Shown here in pieces: positions 45,729-56,589 of a stretch of DNA of 64,000 nt. This DNA is from Melitaea cinxia (Eukaryota > Arthropoda > Insecta > Lepidoptera > Nymphalidae): the NCBI RefSeq assembly GCF_905220565.1, contig NC_059402.1, forward strand, positions 1,365,501 to 1,429,500, read 5' to 3'. The position numbers and the translations under genes are program-made. The notes beneath the pieces were generated by a model. It was not told the origin of the DNA. It saw nothing but the letters and a program-made list of their open reading frames with translations, and searched no databases. Numbering within the stretch: the stretch's first letter is position 1; every line of letters starts with the position of its first letter.

Positions 45729-46435
45729 TGTTAGCTCAATTAATATTCAAAGTATAACTTTGAAAATTTTAATTTGTTATTTAGAAATGTTTTGACACTG
45801 TATTTGTTTTTGTTTTTTTAATGTTTCTTGAACGTTATAAGGCTGTGTACCTTGAAATACGTTTTTTTTTTCGATTGGTTTTTTGTTCGTTTTTGTTTTG
45901 TTCGGTTCGAGTGAAACCGCTTGGCACAACTAGTACGTGTAATAAAACGTAGTAATTAAATTATTGTTAACATTTTTCATTTATGTTATTATGGATATTG
46001 AGACAATTGTCTGCAAGGAATTAGTTTGTAAGTTTCGTATTTTATAAAGTAAGTGATAAACTAAAATATTTATATTACGTAGCGACGCGGTTTCACTCGT
46101 CGTTTTTTCTCATTCAATGGTCTATCGCGCGATTTTAAACAAACATCCAATTTTTTTCATCTTTTTAATATTAGTATCGATATGTTTGGACGTGTTTTAC
46201 TTTTGCTTATTTTAATCATAAGTTTTCCTAATCGTTTTAGCCGTTCGTAGCCGTTTGATGTTCTGATAAGCTGATAATTAGTTTGGTAAATGTTATGAAA
46301 CGATAATTTCATAATCTTTACTTATTTTATAAATTAATTGTAATTAATATAATGTTAATATACGCAAGAGATATAATAAAGCATTTTTTCATATTTGGTT
46401 ACATTAAAATATATATACATAATTAAGTAAGTCAG

Positions 46436-46530
46436 TTCAGCCTATAGCAGTCCACTGCTGGACATAGGCTTGCCCAAGTTCGCACCGGACATCCCAGTTT
46501 TCCACAATCTCCAGACTACACCAGCAATCT
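46436..46530 (-). mobile_element. LINE 3' end, reverse
   Basis: cctatagcagtccactgctg, gacataggcttgcccaagtt and cacaatctccagactacacc are the reverse of the 52145-52268 element. Confidence 0.8.
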
Positions 46531-46649
46531 TACGTAGATTATTATTTTAAAAAATTAAAATTAATTAGTCAAATTAAGTAAGTTACCTCGTAATCTGTAT
46601 ATGCATATGTTAGTACTTTGGATTCGATTTCTTATGTTATAATGTCTTA

Positions 46650-46745
46650 TAATCCTTATTTCTGTTTTTTTTTTTCTATTTCTAAGCTAATTGTATTATA
46701 TACTGTTTTGTCATGGGCCTTGTCTGAAATAAATTTATTATATTA
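46650..46745 (+). mobile_element. LINE 3' tail
   Basis: tctaagctaattgtattata and gtcatgggccttgtctgaaa then taaatttattatatta match a retrotransposon tail type with an A/T-rich end. The Helitron that follows is inserted in its terminal repeat. Confidence 0.5.
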
Positions 46746-47094
46746 CTGGCGGACCCGGCAGACGTTGTATTGCCTGGAAAACCGCCTCTAAATTTGATTG
46801 CTTACATACAGATAGTAGCGCCACCTGCCGAGTCCAATTGAGATAAAAACTACCCTATCTCCCAAGTTGGACTAAATTACAGATGTTTACAAGATTTGAT
46901 AAAAATCGGTTCAGTAGTTTCGGAGCTACATACCAATAGCATCGCCACCTACCAGGTCCGATTAAGATAAAAACTACCTTATATCCCAAGTTTGACCAAA
47001 TTACAGATGTTTACAAAATTTGATAAAACCGTTTCAATAGTTTCGGAGTTTATCGCCCACATACATTGTGACACGAAATTTTTATACATATAGA
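46746..47094 (-). mobile_element. H2-type Helitron with internal 124-bp duplication
   Basis: Minus strand starts TCTATATGTATAAAAATTTC after A and ends acgtctgccgggtccgCCAG before T; CCAG replaces CTAG. Two internal copies of gagataaaaactacc/gattaagataaaaactacc text, offset by 124 bp (46821 vs 46945), enlarge it. Each contains acagatgtttacaa and atcggttcagtagtttcgga-like text. Confidence 0.75.
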
Positions 47095-47159
47095 TTATCA
47101 TAATTATTATTATTTAAAAACAATACAATATTTCACAAATTAATTTCTTACACTAATTT

Positions 47160-47262
47160 CTCGAGCCCGGTTATAATTCTACGAGCGGAACTGCACCGGC
47201 TACGATTTGCTACGCCGTAGACTTAGGGCTGTCTACTCTCACAGAGTTGGTAATCTGGAGTT
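47160..47262. repeat. Dispersed GC-rich CGTAG repeat
   Basis: gagcccggttataattctac, gagcggaactgcaccggcta and ttgctacgccgtagacttag share words with 8219-8320. Confidence 0.4.
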
Positions 47263-47369
47263 AAGAGCTATTAATCCTTTTTGAATCCACTCATATTGTG
47301 TTTTTAAATAAATGCTATTAGTTAACATATATTAGTTGATATAATCTATATAAAAATGAATGTTGGAGA

Positions 47370-47420
47370 AGGATTGGAGCTTAATCTAGCAAACTCCATT
47401 GCGGGTGAGCGGGCTTACTT
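47370..47420 (-). mobile_element. SINE fragment, reverse
   Basis: ggagaaggattggagcttaa and ccattgcgggtgagcgggct resemble the reverse SINE blocks at 12679-12740. Confidence 0.55.
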
Positions 47421-47624
47421 AGAGAAAAAGACCATGCATGTCAATACAAGTGAAACCACAAAGATTATCTAGTGTGATCTACGATAAAAAACTCCGCTAA
47501 TAAATTAGTAAAATAATGAAACAGAATTTACTAAATATTTTAACATATAGGTTAAAAAAAATGTTAAGCAAAGTCACGTAACAAGAGTAGTGAAATTTCT
47601 AATTCCAAGAAATATTTCCATAGC

Positions 47625-47830
47625 TTTTAAAATATACGAATCACACGTCACCCTAGCATCTTATAAGATCGCCCCCAAAAACTTGAAAGTTCATTACCCC
47701 CTGGCACTATCTAAGACGGGGCCGGCCCGGGGGGGAAATATGAGGGGCCCTCATTTATCAATATATGAAGACTGTTTCTTTACGAATTGATTATTTTCTA
47801 AGATTCCGGGGGTGGATTAGAGCGTTCGTA
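47625..47830. promoter_or_regulatory. C-run/G-run block 2
   Basis: aagatcgcccccaaaaactt, acggggccggcccggggggg, aaatatgaggggccctcatt and ttccgggggtggattagagc. It contains the exact 13-mer CCCGGGGGGGAAA also at 8846-8858. A 66-codon plus frame crosses it without a known domain. Regulatory by inference. Confidence 0.4.
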
Positions 47831-48019
47831 GCCGGTGTGCGTTTTGAATTTAAGTGTTCTCGATAAAATTATTTTGATATTTTTGTAATATTATTACGTT
47901 TGTAAAACTGCTTTGAGAGATTACAGCATTGTTGTTAGTTTTAAATTATTTTAGTAAGTTATTTAGTTTTAATGACGTATATTTATACTAATAAAACACA
48001 GATAATGTATCATTTTTAA

Positions 48020-48115
48020 AGGAGTAACTGTGGAGCTTTTTTTTTACTGGTTCTTCTCTGCAGTATCTACATTCCGAATCGGTGGTAGCTTGACTTTTAA
48101 AATCAATAATTACTT
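48020..48115 (-). mobile_element. LINE 3' region, reverse
   Basis: Reverse complement reads agctaccaccgattcggaat, gtagatactgcagagaagaa then ccagt, a retrotransposon 3' signature familiar from Lepidoptera. Shorter pieces are at 51026-51080 and 53832-53870. Confidence 0.75.
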
Positions 48116-49175
48116 TAAAATTTAAAATTTAATAATGACGATTCGAAAGTGTTTTTGAAGCCTATTTGAAAAAAGTTATTTTTTATTATCATTATTTATG
48201 TAATTAATACATATTATTAGAAATAAATGTATATATACGTGTATGTGTATATATAATAATATAGGTGTATACGTAATAATGTAACTTTTGCAACTGCAAA
48301 ATTTAATAAACCTTTCTTATGATAACAATAACTATTACAATAATTTCAATGAAAAAAAAAACTATATTATATCATATGACTTATTTCATAACATTTAACT
48401 TATAAAACAAACGCTTACGTAAAACTCTCAGCTCAAAGTAGATTGTGACTCTGTCCCAAAATGTACATTATATTGCTTTAAAAGTATTGATCAATAGTCA
48501 TCTATCCTATATTTATATATTTACGATATCAGGAGAGCCCACGCACCGCTCTCACCCACTTGACCGAATTACAAAACAAATAGCACTTAGGCAGACCATC
48601 TAACAGAAATCTCAACTAAGACTCGAAAAAACTTACCAAAATTTCAGTTACTTTTATTTAATGAAAAAATAATATAATAAAAATATTTCATTTTTTGCAT
48701 TAAATATTATGACATTATATCTATAAGAAATTAAGATCTTTATGAAAATTAATGATTTCAATCATTTCAAGTAATTTTGAATATTTTTTTGTTTTTTTTT
48801 TTTGTTTTTTAAAAGTATTGTAAATTTTGTTTTGTTGTCTTGTAAAGTAATTTTGAGTGCTTAATTAATTGTACTAGCGGTCATTTAAAAACCGTTTTAT
48901 TGTGTCATTTTATTTAATTATAAGTAAAGAAGCTAGTGTAACTAAGGCCAGAAGGAGAAAAAATATTCTTTTTAATAATTCTCAATTTGCTTAAGAGTAG
49001 TTTGTAATAAAAAAAGTGTTTCACGTTTTATAGAATTCTTTACGGTAACGGGGCAAGGAATCGAATTTACCGAATCCACAGACATAAAAACATACTATAT
49101 AACCAAAAACATTAACTTTTTATTAGCGTACAATAAATTCCAGATACAAAATTACGGGATGTATAAAACCTCACC
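48116..49175. other. AT-rich stretch, no gene seen
   Basis: A small less AT-rich patch lies at 48530-48620. No family, RNA or coding frame recognised. Confidence 0.55.
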
Positions 49176-49378
49176 GTAAAACTAGCGACAGGGCGTTGCC
49201 ACGGAAAAGTAAAAAAAAAAATCAAGCCCTAATCTTAAAAAAGTAATGGCAGACGCTAAAACAAATCTATAAACCATCGGTACAATAAAACATCTGCATA
49301 GACGGCACACAGACACACAGACACTAACACAAATAAGCGATAAAGTAAGCGGTAATATAAAACTAAGAAACATCAACA

Positions 49379-49470
49379 TCTTACCCCTCCACCCACCCCC
49401 GGGGGGTAATTTCCCCCCGAACTTACTAAAATACTAAAAACGGAGATACGGAGGGTGCCTCCCCAACATT
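49379..49470. promoter_or_regulatory. C-run/G-run block 3
   Basis: cccctccacccacccccggg gives CCCCCGGGGGG (49396-49406), then taatttccccccg and a terminal acggagggtgcctccccaac with short dyad symmetry. On the minus strand GGG|GTAAGA (about 49382) is a weak donor candidate. A 65-codon minus frame (49182-49379) ends here without a recognised domain. Confidence 0.4.
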
Positions 49471-49849
49471 TTCTTATGCAAGATGCTTATATTTTAACCT
49501 AAATGTTTGAGAAGATTCACCGCGCTGTTTGACTTACGCGATTTTTTTTTAAATATTTTTGGGCACTTAGGATTGTAATTATAACATTTTGCTTAATGAA
49601 TTCATCTAGAAACTCTAGTCTTTACTCTATCTAGAATTCTTAAATGAAATAATTAGTATTATATAATTAATATTGAATAATGATATAGGCTTTTATAATT
49701 GTTAACAAATGTTTGTTTAAAATGTTTAGTCTACCGGTACAAAACTATTCTTGATAAAGTTTTATTATAAACAAGTTACAAAAGCCATTGATAACTAAAT
49801 CAGAGCGGGACTAAAAAAAGTATTCATTCAAAAATCGAACTGACCGTGT

Positions 49850-50220
49850 GAAAATTGGCACAAAGCGTCCGCGTCACCCAATAAAAATATCAACCCGCTA
49901 AAATGCGTATGAAATTAAAAAAAAAATCAATAACCCTGAAAACATCGGGTGAAAAAATTCAACCGAGTTTTTTCCAATCTTTATTTGCTTTTGCGAGAAC
50001 TAGCGAAAGCGAAAGCCTGAAAAAAATACGTCACTATTTCTATCGTACGGGCTGGAATAAAAAAGAAAAAAAACGCCGAATGGCCGCCGAAAGTGAGAGT
50101 TCTATTTTCAAATTGCCCGCGCGCCGACGTGCTTTTTTTTTTTTTAAGTGTGTTTTTTCGGACACACGTTTAAAGAGACACAACTGGCCAGTTTTATCGA
50201 CTTACTTTTTTAAATAACTT
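49850..50220. promoter_or_regulatory. Unique block with the longest ATG frame of the window
   Basis: Mixed-composition, purine-rich sequence (gcgaaagcgaaagcctgaaa, cgccgaatggccgccgaaag, gcccgcgcgccgacgtgc). An ATG frame of 104 codons (49903-50217) runs through it. It is lysine/arginine/serine/phenylalanine-rich, with poly-F from a T-run, and no domain or signal peptide. I think a conserved non-coding block is likelier than a gene, but a small basic protein is not excluded. Confidence 0.35.
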
Positions 50221-50224
50221 TAAA

Positions 50225-51020
50225 TCACGTTATCTGTAGTCAATAATGTTTTTAAGTCATGTGTGTAAATCCGATGTGCACTCGAATAAAGACTTTTTGC
50301 TTCCTTTCATCGGTTTCTATTTATAACATATTCCACTTTCTCGCTCTACTTTCGCATTTTAAAAGCGTGCATTTTAAAATGAATTAATTTCGTAGTGTAA
50401 ATAGTATTTAATTATACTAAATTTGGTTTTTTAATGTTGGCAAATTGTGATTAAAAAAAGTATTACGTTGCGATCATAACACGATAAGTTCGTACACACT
50501 ATTTAATAAAGACTTTTCGAGACACCTGCTTTTTATAAACACCTTTTGTGTCCAGCTTGTATTATATTGTCAAACCTGTTATAGGAATCGATATGTAAAA
50601 ATGATTTTGTAATACAAAATTACTTTCATTAAAAAGAGTTTCTTTTAAAACACTAGTCTCAAGATCTACTTATCCTTCTATAAAACGTATATTTCGTTAT
50701 AGAATTTGTTTATTAGGGTTGAAGGCTACAAAATATTACACTATGATTCGTAAGTATAAACGTAAACTGATTTAAAAAGTACAAAAATGTAAATAACATT
50801 GCGTCAGATTTTAATCTTTTTATTATCTGTGTGAGATAAGAGATAAAAAAAAATTTCTAAGAAGTGTGTAGTGATACAAGTGACTATCCCTTTGTGTTTT
50901 ATTTACTAGTGAAGAAAAAAAGGTGCTGTCCTCGAGAAAAAATCTTATTACATATTTAATGATAGCATACAGTAGAACTAATAATTCCAATATTCACATA
51001 ATTATTGACTCAGAATCAGA
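50225..51020. other. AT-rich stretch, no gene seen
   Basis: Nothing recognised beyond simple AT-rich sequence. Confidence 0.6.
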
Positions 51021-51025
51021 AAAAT

Positions 51026-51080
51026 CTACATTCCGAATCGGTGGTAGTTTCACTTTTAGCTCTAATTAATTAATTATCAC
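51026..51080 (-). mobile_element. LINE 3' fragment
   Basis: tctacattccgaatcggtgg then tagtttcacttttag matches 48060-48095. Confidence 0.7.
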
Positions 51081-51084
51081 TAAT

Positions 51085-52135
51085 ATAATTTAAATTTGTA
51101 GAATGTCGACTCAAATGTGCCTATCAAGCATATTTGTTTATTTTGATCTTATAGATTGTTAACCGTTTCATAATATATGATAAGATGTTAATCCTTTATG
51201 TATTTAGTTCCTATATAATTTAGAAAATATTTTTAATTTTAACGAAATAAATATCTACACGTTGTTTAAACTTTAATTAAAAAATCAAACGCAAAGTGAT
51301 TGGTTAATTTAGTTCAAAATCGAAAGTTTTATTATAAAATACCGTTGTACATGTAGCGCTTAGTAATATTAAAAATTAATGTATCATTATTACATGTGAC
51401 TTTATCCGTAATTTATACAACATGTGAATTGTTTTTTTTTGTCACTTAGTTAATTGATGATAAAAGACCTAAACAACATATGGCGTGAGATATAAATCTT
51501 TACATTAAGAATCTGCATATTTGTATGTTATAAAAAAAATATATACTTTATTGCACTAAAAAAAGAATATGAAGAAAATTACATGTATAGTTGATGGATT
51601 ATATACCTCGTAGAAGATTGAATTTTTTTTTGGAGGAGCTTTACACTTCTTTGTTTATTCTAGAGCAGCGTGCAATAAAAGTTTAGAAAAAGCTAGACCC
51701 TTCAATTTTCGTACCAAGTTTGAAATATAAGTCGCTAATATTTTTATAAGCCACAGATATTTGATATCATTGATCAGTACAGATATTTGACGAGGTCTGT
51801 GCTTTAAGCGCAAAAGTAAATTCTAGTGGATTCTTCATTATAAAATCGCACAGTAAGGCACAATTATCACTGTTCAGAAAACAATTCTATATTATTGAAA
51901 TATTGGTTTTAAATTACCTTTCTATTTCATATTCTTCCAAGTAACCATTACGTGGGCTTTGGGCTATCAATCTACCATTTTGACACAATTGTAATACCAG
52001 ACTTATAGCTCAAACATTGTCTATATAAAAGCTACACTTGTTCCTATTCTGACTCTTATATACTACTAGATTTCCTTGATTTTCTATTATTATTTTTTTT
52101 TCGTTAAATATTTGGAGTAATAGTAATTAATATTG
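51085..52135. other. AT-rich stretch, no gene seen
   Basis: Contains acagatatttga repeated near 51750-51790. No gene or named repeat. Confidence 0.5.
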
Positions 52136-52144
52136 ATGTATTGT

Positions 52145-52268
52145 ATAAGTAAGATCGGTGGAGGCTGGATGAGGATTGTGGAAAATCGGGATGTTCGGCG
52201 CGGACTTGGAGAAGCCTACCAGCCGGTAGTGGACTGCGATAGGCTAAAATGATAATGATGATGATGTA
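52145..52268 (+). mobile_element. LINE 3' end ending in (GAT)n
   Basis: ggaggctggatgaggattgt, ggaaaatcgggatgttcggc and gtagtggactgcgataggct then (gatgat)n. The same family as 15905-16262. Confidence 0.85.
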
Positions 52269-52459
52269 TTGTATAATTATGAATAAATAAATAGAGTAAA
52301 TAAATATACATTAGAAGAAAGTTATGGAGCTAGGTTATCAGTAGGGTAGGTCATCTAAAAAGACTTTTAAGAAACGCTCTCCATAAAGATGTAGAACCAG
52401 GAGTTAAAGTAAGCATTAAAATTACGTTCTTTCTGGACTTAGAAGTATTGGGATTTTTG

Positions 52460-52792
52460 TTTTTATTTAGTCTGTAACATACCACTGCTGGGCAAAGGCC
52501 TCTTTCTCCATGTAGGAGATGAATCGGAGCTTCATTCACCACGTTGCTCTACTGCAGGCTGCCGGTTATATTTCCTACTATGAGTAACGATTGCTATAAA
52601 GTATTGTGATAACAACCGGGACTGACGGCTTAACGTGCTCTCCGAGGCACGGTGGGGAGACGCACGAGAAAAGACATCCACACACAAATACAAATATCCA
52701 TCCCGTACGGGAATCGAACCTGCAAAATACCGATGTGTAGGCGCCTACACGGCACACCCACCATTAAACCAGAGCGGTTGTAAAATTGGTGT
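52460..52792 (-). mobile_element. SINE, near full length, reverse
   Basis: Plus order: ctgtaacataccactgctgg, gcaaaggcctctttctccat, ttgctctactgcaggctgcc, gagtaacgattgctataa, gactgacggcttaacgtgct, gtacgggaatcgaacctgca (B-box on minus) and the head accattaaaccagagcggt. The antisense 63-codon frame is repeat-derived. Confidence 0.88.
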
Positions 52793-53094
52793 TTAGGCTC
52801 TTCATAATAATTTATATATACATTTTTTCAATATCGTTCAAATTATATAATTTAATGAAGTTAAAATGGGTATGATTATAATAATAATGAATACTCCTTA
52901 TGAAAAGAAAAATAATAAAAACTGATAAATACAAAGAGAGAAAAAAAAAGACAGCGATTTCTTGCAGATAATCTTTAGGTATAGGAAAGGGCGCTGTAAA
53001 TAAGCAGCGGAATATTATCTTTGAAGCTCAAAACATGTGCTTTAATTGATAACTAACTGAGGTAGGGAATAGCATGAAATACCTTACTAAAAAT

Positions 53095-53335
53095 CTACAG
53101 TAACCCGACCTCTGGAGAAATACTGAAGATCGAAGGTCTTACAGAAGATCACAGCGAAATAATACTGCTTTTAAGCAGTGTTGTGTTCCCGTTCCGACTT
53201 GTCGTAAGTAAGGTGCAGCTAGGTCGACTAGCAAGCGTACGGTTCACCCGATGGTAAGCGATTACCGTAGCTCATAGACGTCTGCAACATTAGAATCATC
53301 GTGACCGCGTTACTGACTCAGCCCCTGGTACTCTT
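53095..53335. mobile_element. LINE family L-A fragments, rearranged
   Basis: cagaagatcacagcgaaata and actgcttttaagcagtgttg (plus order) are followed by gtacggttcacccgatggta, agcgattaccgtagctcata (minus order), so two L-A pieces in opposite orientation adjoin near 53220. A junction or a back-to-back insertion. Confidence 0.7.
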
Positions 53336-53466
53336 CGGGATTTTCCTACTATAAGTAACATCTTTAGGTGACCATGATGTTTGGCACCGACGGCTTTACG
53401 CGATCTTTGTATGAATTGGCTATAACGTAATGCTAATAAATCAGTATAAGAATAATTATATATATA

Positions 53467-53651
53467 CTAGCTGACTTAATCAACTTCGTACTGCCTTTTT
53501 TTATTTGCAATTCAAATATCGCGGTTATTAATTGATATAAAATTTACATGCCAGACAAAGTTACAGACTTGTGCAGAATTTCATTAAAATAGGTCCACTA
53601 TTTTTTAGATTAGCCCGGGCAAACATTGTGACACGAGATTTGTATATAGGA
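53467..53651 (-). mobile_element. H2-type Helitron, degenerate
   Basis: Plus 53467-53470 CTAG after A, then ctgacttaatcaacttcgta. The far end is acattgtgacacgagatttg then tatatagga, as in the 47060-47094 copy. Internal sequence is diverged. Confidence 0.65.
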
Positions 53652-53831
53652 GTATATAATAATGCTCATAAACTATACAAATATTTATATAATGGGTGAT
53701 TTTAAATGGGGCGTTGCAAAATTTACTTTTGCACTAGTGACTACATTATACTTTGTCTCTTTAAATATAAATATTATATAAATATCTAGTTTTATAGGAG
53801 TAAAATTTGAGTTTCTAATCTGATCACAGCA

Positions 53832-53880
53832 GAATCTACATTCCGAATCGGTGGTAGCTTCAAAATACAGTTAGGTGTAA
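53832..53880 (-). mobile_element. LINE 3' fragment
   Basis: atctacattccgaatcggtg then gtagcttcaaaatac matches 48060-48095. Confidence 0.7.
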
Positions 53881-53984
53881 TTAATAAATAAATATAATAA
53901 ATATCTACACAATACACACACGGTCGTCTGTTCCTAAAGTAAGCAACTTAATGCTCGTGTTATAGGTAAAAGCCGACTGGTATA

Positions 53985-54140
53985 GTTACATTTTTTTTCG
54001 ATAAACCCACTCATAAATAATACATATATAAATGTATGAATAAATATTTATATTACACCCAGACTCGGGGTGGAAATCGAACCCACAACCCTCGGAGCAG
54101 AAAGCAAGGTAACTACAAACTGCGCCAACGGGTTAGTCAT
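53985..54140 (-). mobile_element. tRNA-derived SINE (SINE-T), reverse
   Basis: Head on minus gacTAacccgttggcgcagt, B-box in gggttcgatttccaccccga, AT-rich body with tatttatatg-like tail and final tcgaaaaaaa. Closely matches 18405-18555. Confidence 0.85.
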
Positions 54141-54289
54141 TATTATAATTTATTAAGTGATTATTTGAAATTGCTTTTCGAGACTGCTTATAGTGTTCCT
54201 ATATGGGAAAGTATTAACACTATCTAAATCAATTAAGATTAAGCTGTAACCTTATATTACTCGTATCACTAAAATTTTATTCCGTCAAC

Positions 54290-54375
54290 CCACAGTGGAG
54301 GTATTAAGCTCCAATTCTTCTACATGGAGAAAGAGGCCCATGCCCAGCAGTGGGACGTTTCAGGCTGAATCTTAC
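54290..54375 (+). mobile_element. SINE 3' fragment
   Basis: acatggagaaagaggcccat, gcccagcagtgggacgtttc then aggctgaat. Confidence 0.8.
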
Positions 54376-55190
54376 AAGCATTTTATGAATTTTAAAAAGA
54401 TGGCATTTTAATATTATAAATATGAAAGTTGAGATGGATCTTTGTTAATTAATCACGATAGAACATTGGATTGATTTGGATGAAATTTAACAGAGGGCAG
54501 CAGTTTGTACATGCCAATATGTCAATATAAAATATTAAATAAATTGCCATTTAAAAGATTTTATCAAGTCTCCTTTCACTGCCAAACACAACTTTACAGG
54601 TAACTTATTTCATGGAAAGAATCTGCGATCTTTGTTTCAGCGTCTTAAAGTATACCCAAAAGTCCTTATTAAACATTACGAATCAAATATTGTACGTATT
54701 AAAAACGTTTTCAATAAATACAACTCTTACTGATTTCCATAATTCGTCAGTTTCCAACAGACGGACAGAAATTGCAAAACGAAATTTCGATTATGTAGCG
54801 AAATGAGAGGCGGTTTATGTGAAAAGTATATAGAGATTAAAACAGTACATAGAAAAAAGTAAATAGTGATAAAAAAGCCACATTTTATTATGAGCCGATC
54901 AGATGGGAGAGAAAATTTCGTGTTCGTTTGTATTGGTGGCGCTCTACAGGTCGTTTGACGTTTCTTTTTTCTTTTTAATCATTACTTAATGTTTAAATTA
55001 TTTTTAATCTCTATCTTATTTTAACTTAAATATACTATTATATAAAAATAATTGATCTATAAAAACATGTTACAAAATAAAAGAAAAAAAATATCTCTGC
55101 AAATTGACGGGATACTTAATATTTGACGTGTAAAGAAATAAAATTAATAAAACCTCTTTTAACTTTACCTCCTTAAAGACATGCCCATGT
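54376..55190. other. Mostly AT-rich, no gene seen
   Basis: 54405-54550 may be a Helitron-type relic (attataaatatgaaagttgag start). A 64-codon frame (54612-54806) lacks motifs. Confidence 0.5.
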
Positions 55191-55194
55191 TTGA

Positions 55195-55400
55195 TATTAA
55201 AAAAATCGAACAGCCTATAGTTGATTCGCATGTAGTGAACACATCGATTACGATACTCATACGTGTGTGTGAAAGGCACACATGTAGCATCGAGGTCACA
55301 GAGTCTTTGTGATGCAACACGAAAATATAAATTACCCGGCAACTTTGGAAAGTTTTTAATATCTTCATTTTTTTAGGGCCATCGGGGACTCTTCGACTTT
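55195..55400. other. Less AT-rich unique block
   Basis: Sequence with tcatacgtgtgtgtgaaagg then cacacatgtagc, a partial dyad, and gaggtcacagagtctttgtg. Two overlapping minus frames (79 and 90 codons) lie here without recognisable domains. It might be regulatory or a very small exon. I cannot decide. Confidence 0.3.
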
Positions 55401-55404
55401 GCAA

Positions 55405-56440
55405 TGATATAATTAGGCTGTCTTGTCTGTGTGTAGCTTTAATTTTAAATTTCGAACTGATTGTTGTTTAGCTGGGATGGAGAGATTTTTTTCATTTTTT
55501 TTTAAATAGAACGTAATCGATAAATGTTTATAAATAATGCTTGTATGTATCGCCTTTAAAATGTCAGACATGAAAAATTTAATAATAAACCTTCAAAATA
55601 TGGTTTATGAAGGTTTCTTTAATTATATACTTGTATTTAAAGTTTTCGCACGATATTGCTAAATCGAAAATGTATGAACTGCATTTTTATTTTTGAAATA
55701 TATTTGTTTTTTTATTATTATTTATAAGCCATATTTTAAAGTAAAGTACTCATTAGTACTCAGTAACTCATTTCTGTAAGTTATAGCACTATCCTACTGA
55801 TATTGTAAATGTTAAATGAAATTATGTTGCTGTTTCAGACAGGAATTACTAAATCAATTGCAATGAAACTCATTATGTAAATAGATTGAGATGTAGAATA
55901 ACATATCTACAGGTTAGAAGTTGTTTCAACATTTTCATGGGTCTGAGAGTAACGTGACCAAAACCACGAATCAGAGCATTTTAATAATTAATAATATCTC
56001 TTAATAAATAGACTGATAATTCAAATATGGATTTTTAAATCACACAGATAACTTTTGACATTACCACTTCAAAAAAATATTTTAAAAAGCCGAAGATTTA
56101 ATCTAATTAACATACCTAAATACTACTCTATAAAAAAATAAGGCAAAAAAATCATAACTATAAAAAAAATACATTTCCTACCGAACAAGTATAATTTCAA
56201 CACATGTATCAATGGCTTGTCAAAATGTATGTTTATCTGTAACATACGGAACCCGGTTTCAATCTCGAATCAATTCGTCTTGTTTAACTCGAACGTTTGC
56301 GCCCTACTTAAAGGAGCACTAAAAATTTAGGTCAAAGACTTTTAAGTGTTTATTGTCGGGTGTTAGGTATTATGTTGAAATATCGATGTATGAACTTTGT
56401 TCAGTTCCGAAGTCAAAGTGAAATTTATTGGGAAAAAGTA
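55405..56440. other. AT-rich stretch, no gene seen
   Basis: Nothing recognised. A patch at 56240-56310 is slightly less AT-rich. Confidence 0.55.
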
Positions 56441-56484
56441 ATGTATATTATGGTTAGAAAAGTTAATTACTGGGTTCAAATTGA

Positions 56485-56580
56485 GAAATTCTTTTTGTAT
56501 CGGATAGCCCATTTATTGAGGAAGGCTATAGGCTATAGGCTCCCTCAAATTAAGGCTTGTATGCTGCGGGGCACAGCTAG
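56485..56580 (+). mobile_element. Helitron 3' part
   Basis: gatagcccatttattgagga, aggctataggctataggctc and gctgcggggcacagCTAG (56577-56580). Shares the tagcccatttattga phrase with 2707-2950. The left end is not found. The 90-codon frame crossing it is spurious. Confidence 0.65.
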
Positions 56581-56589
56581 ACTACTTAT

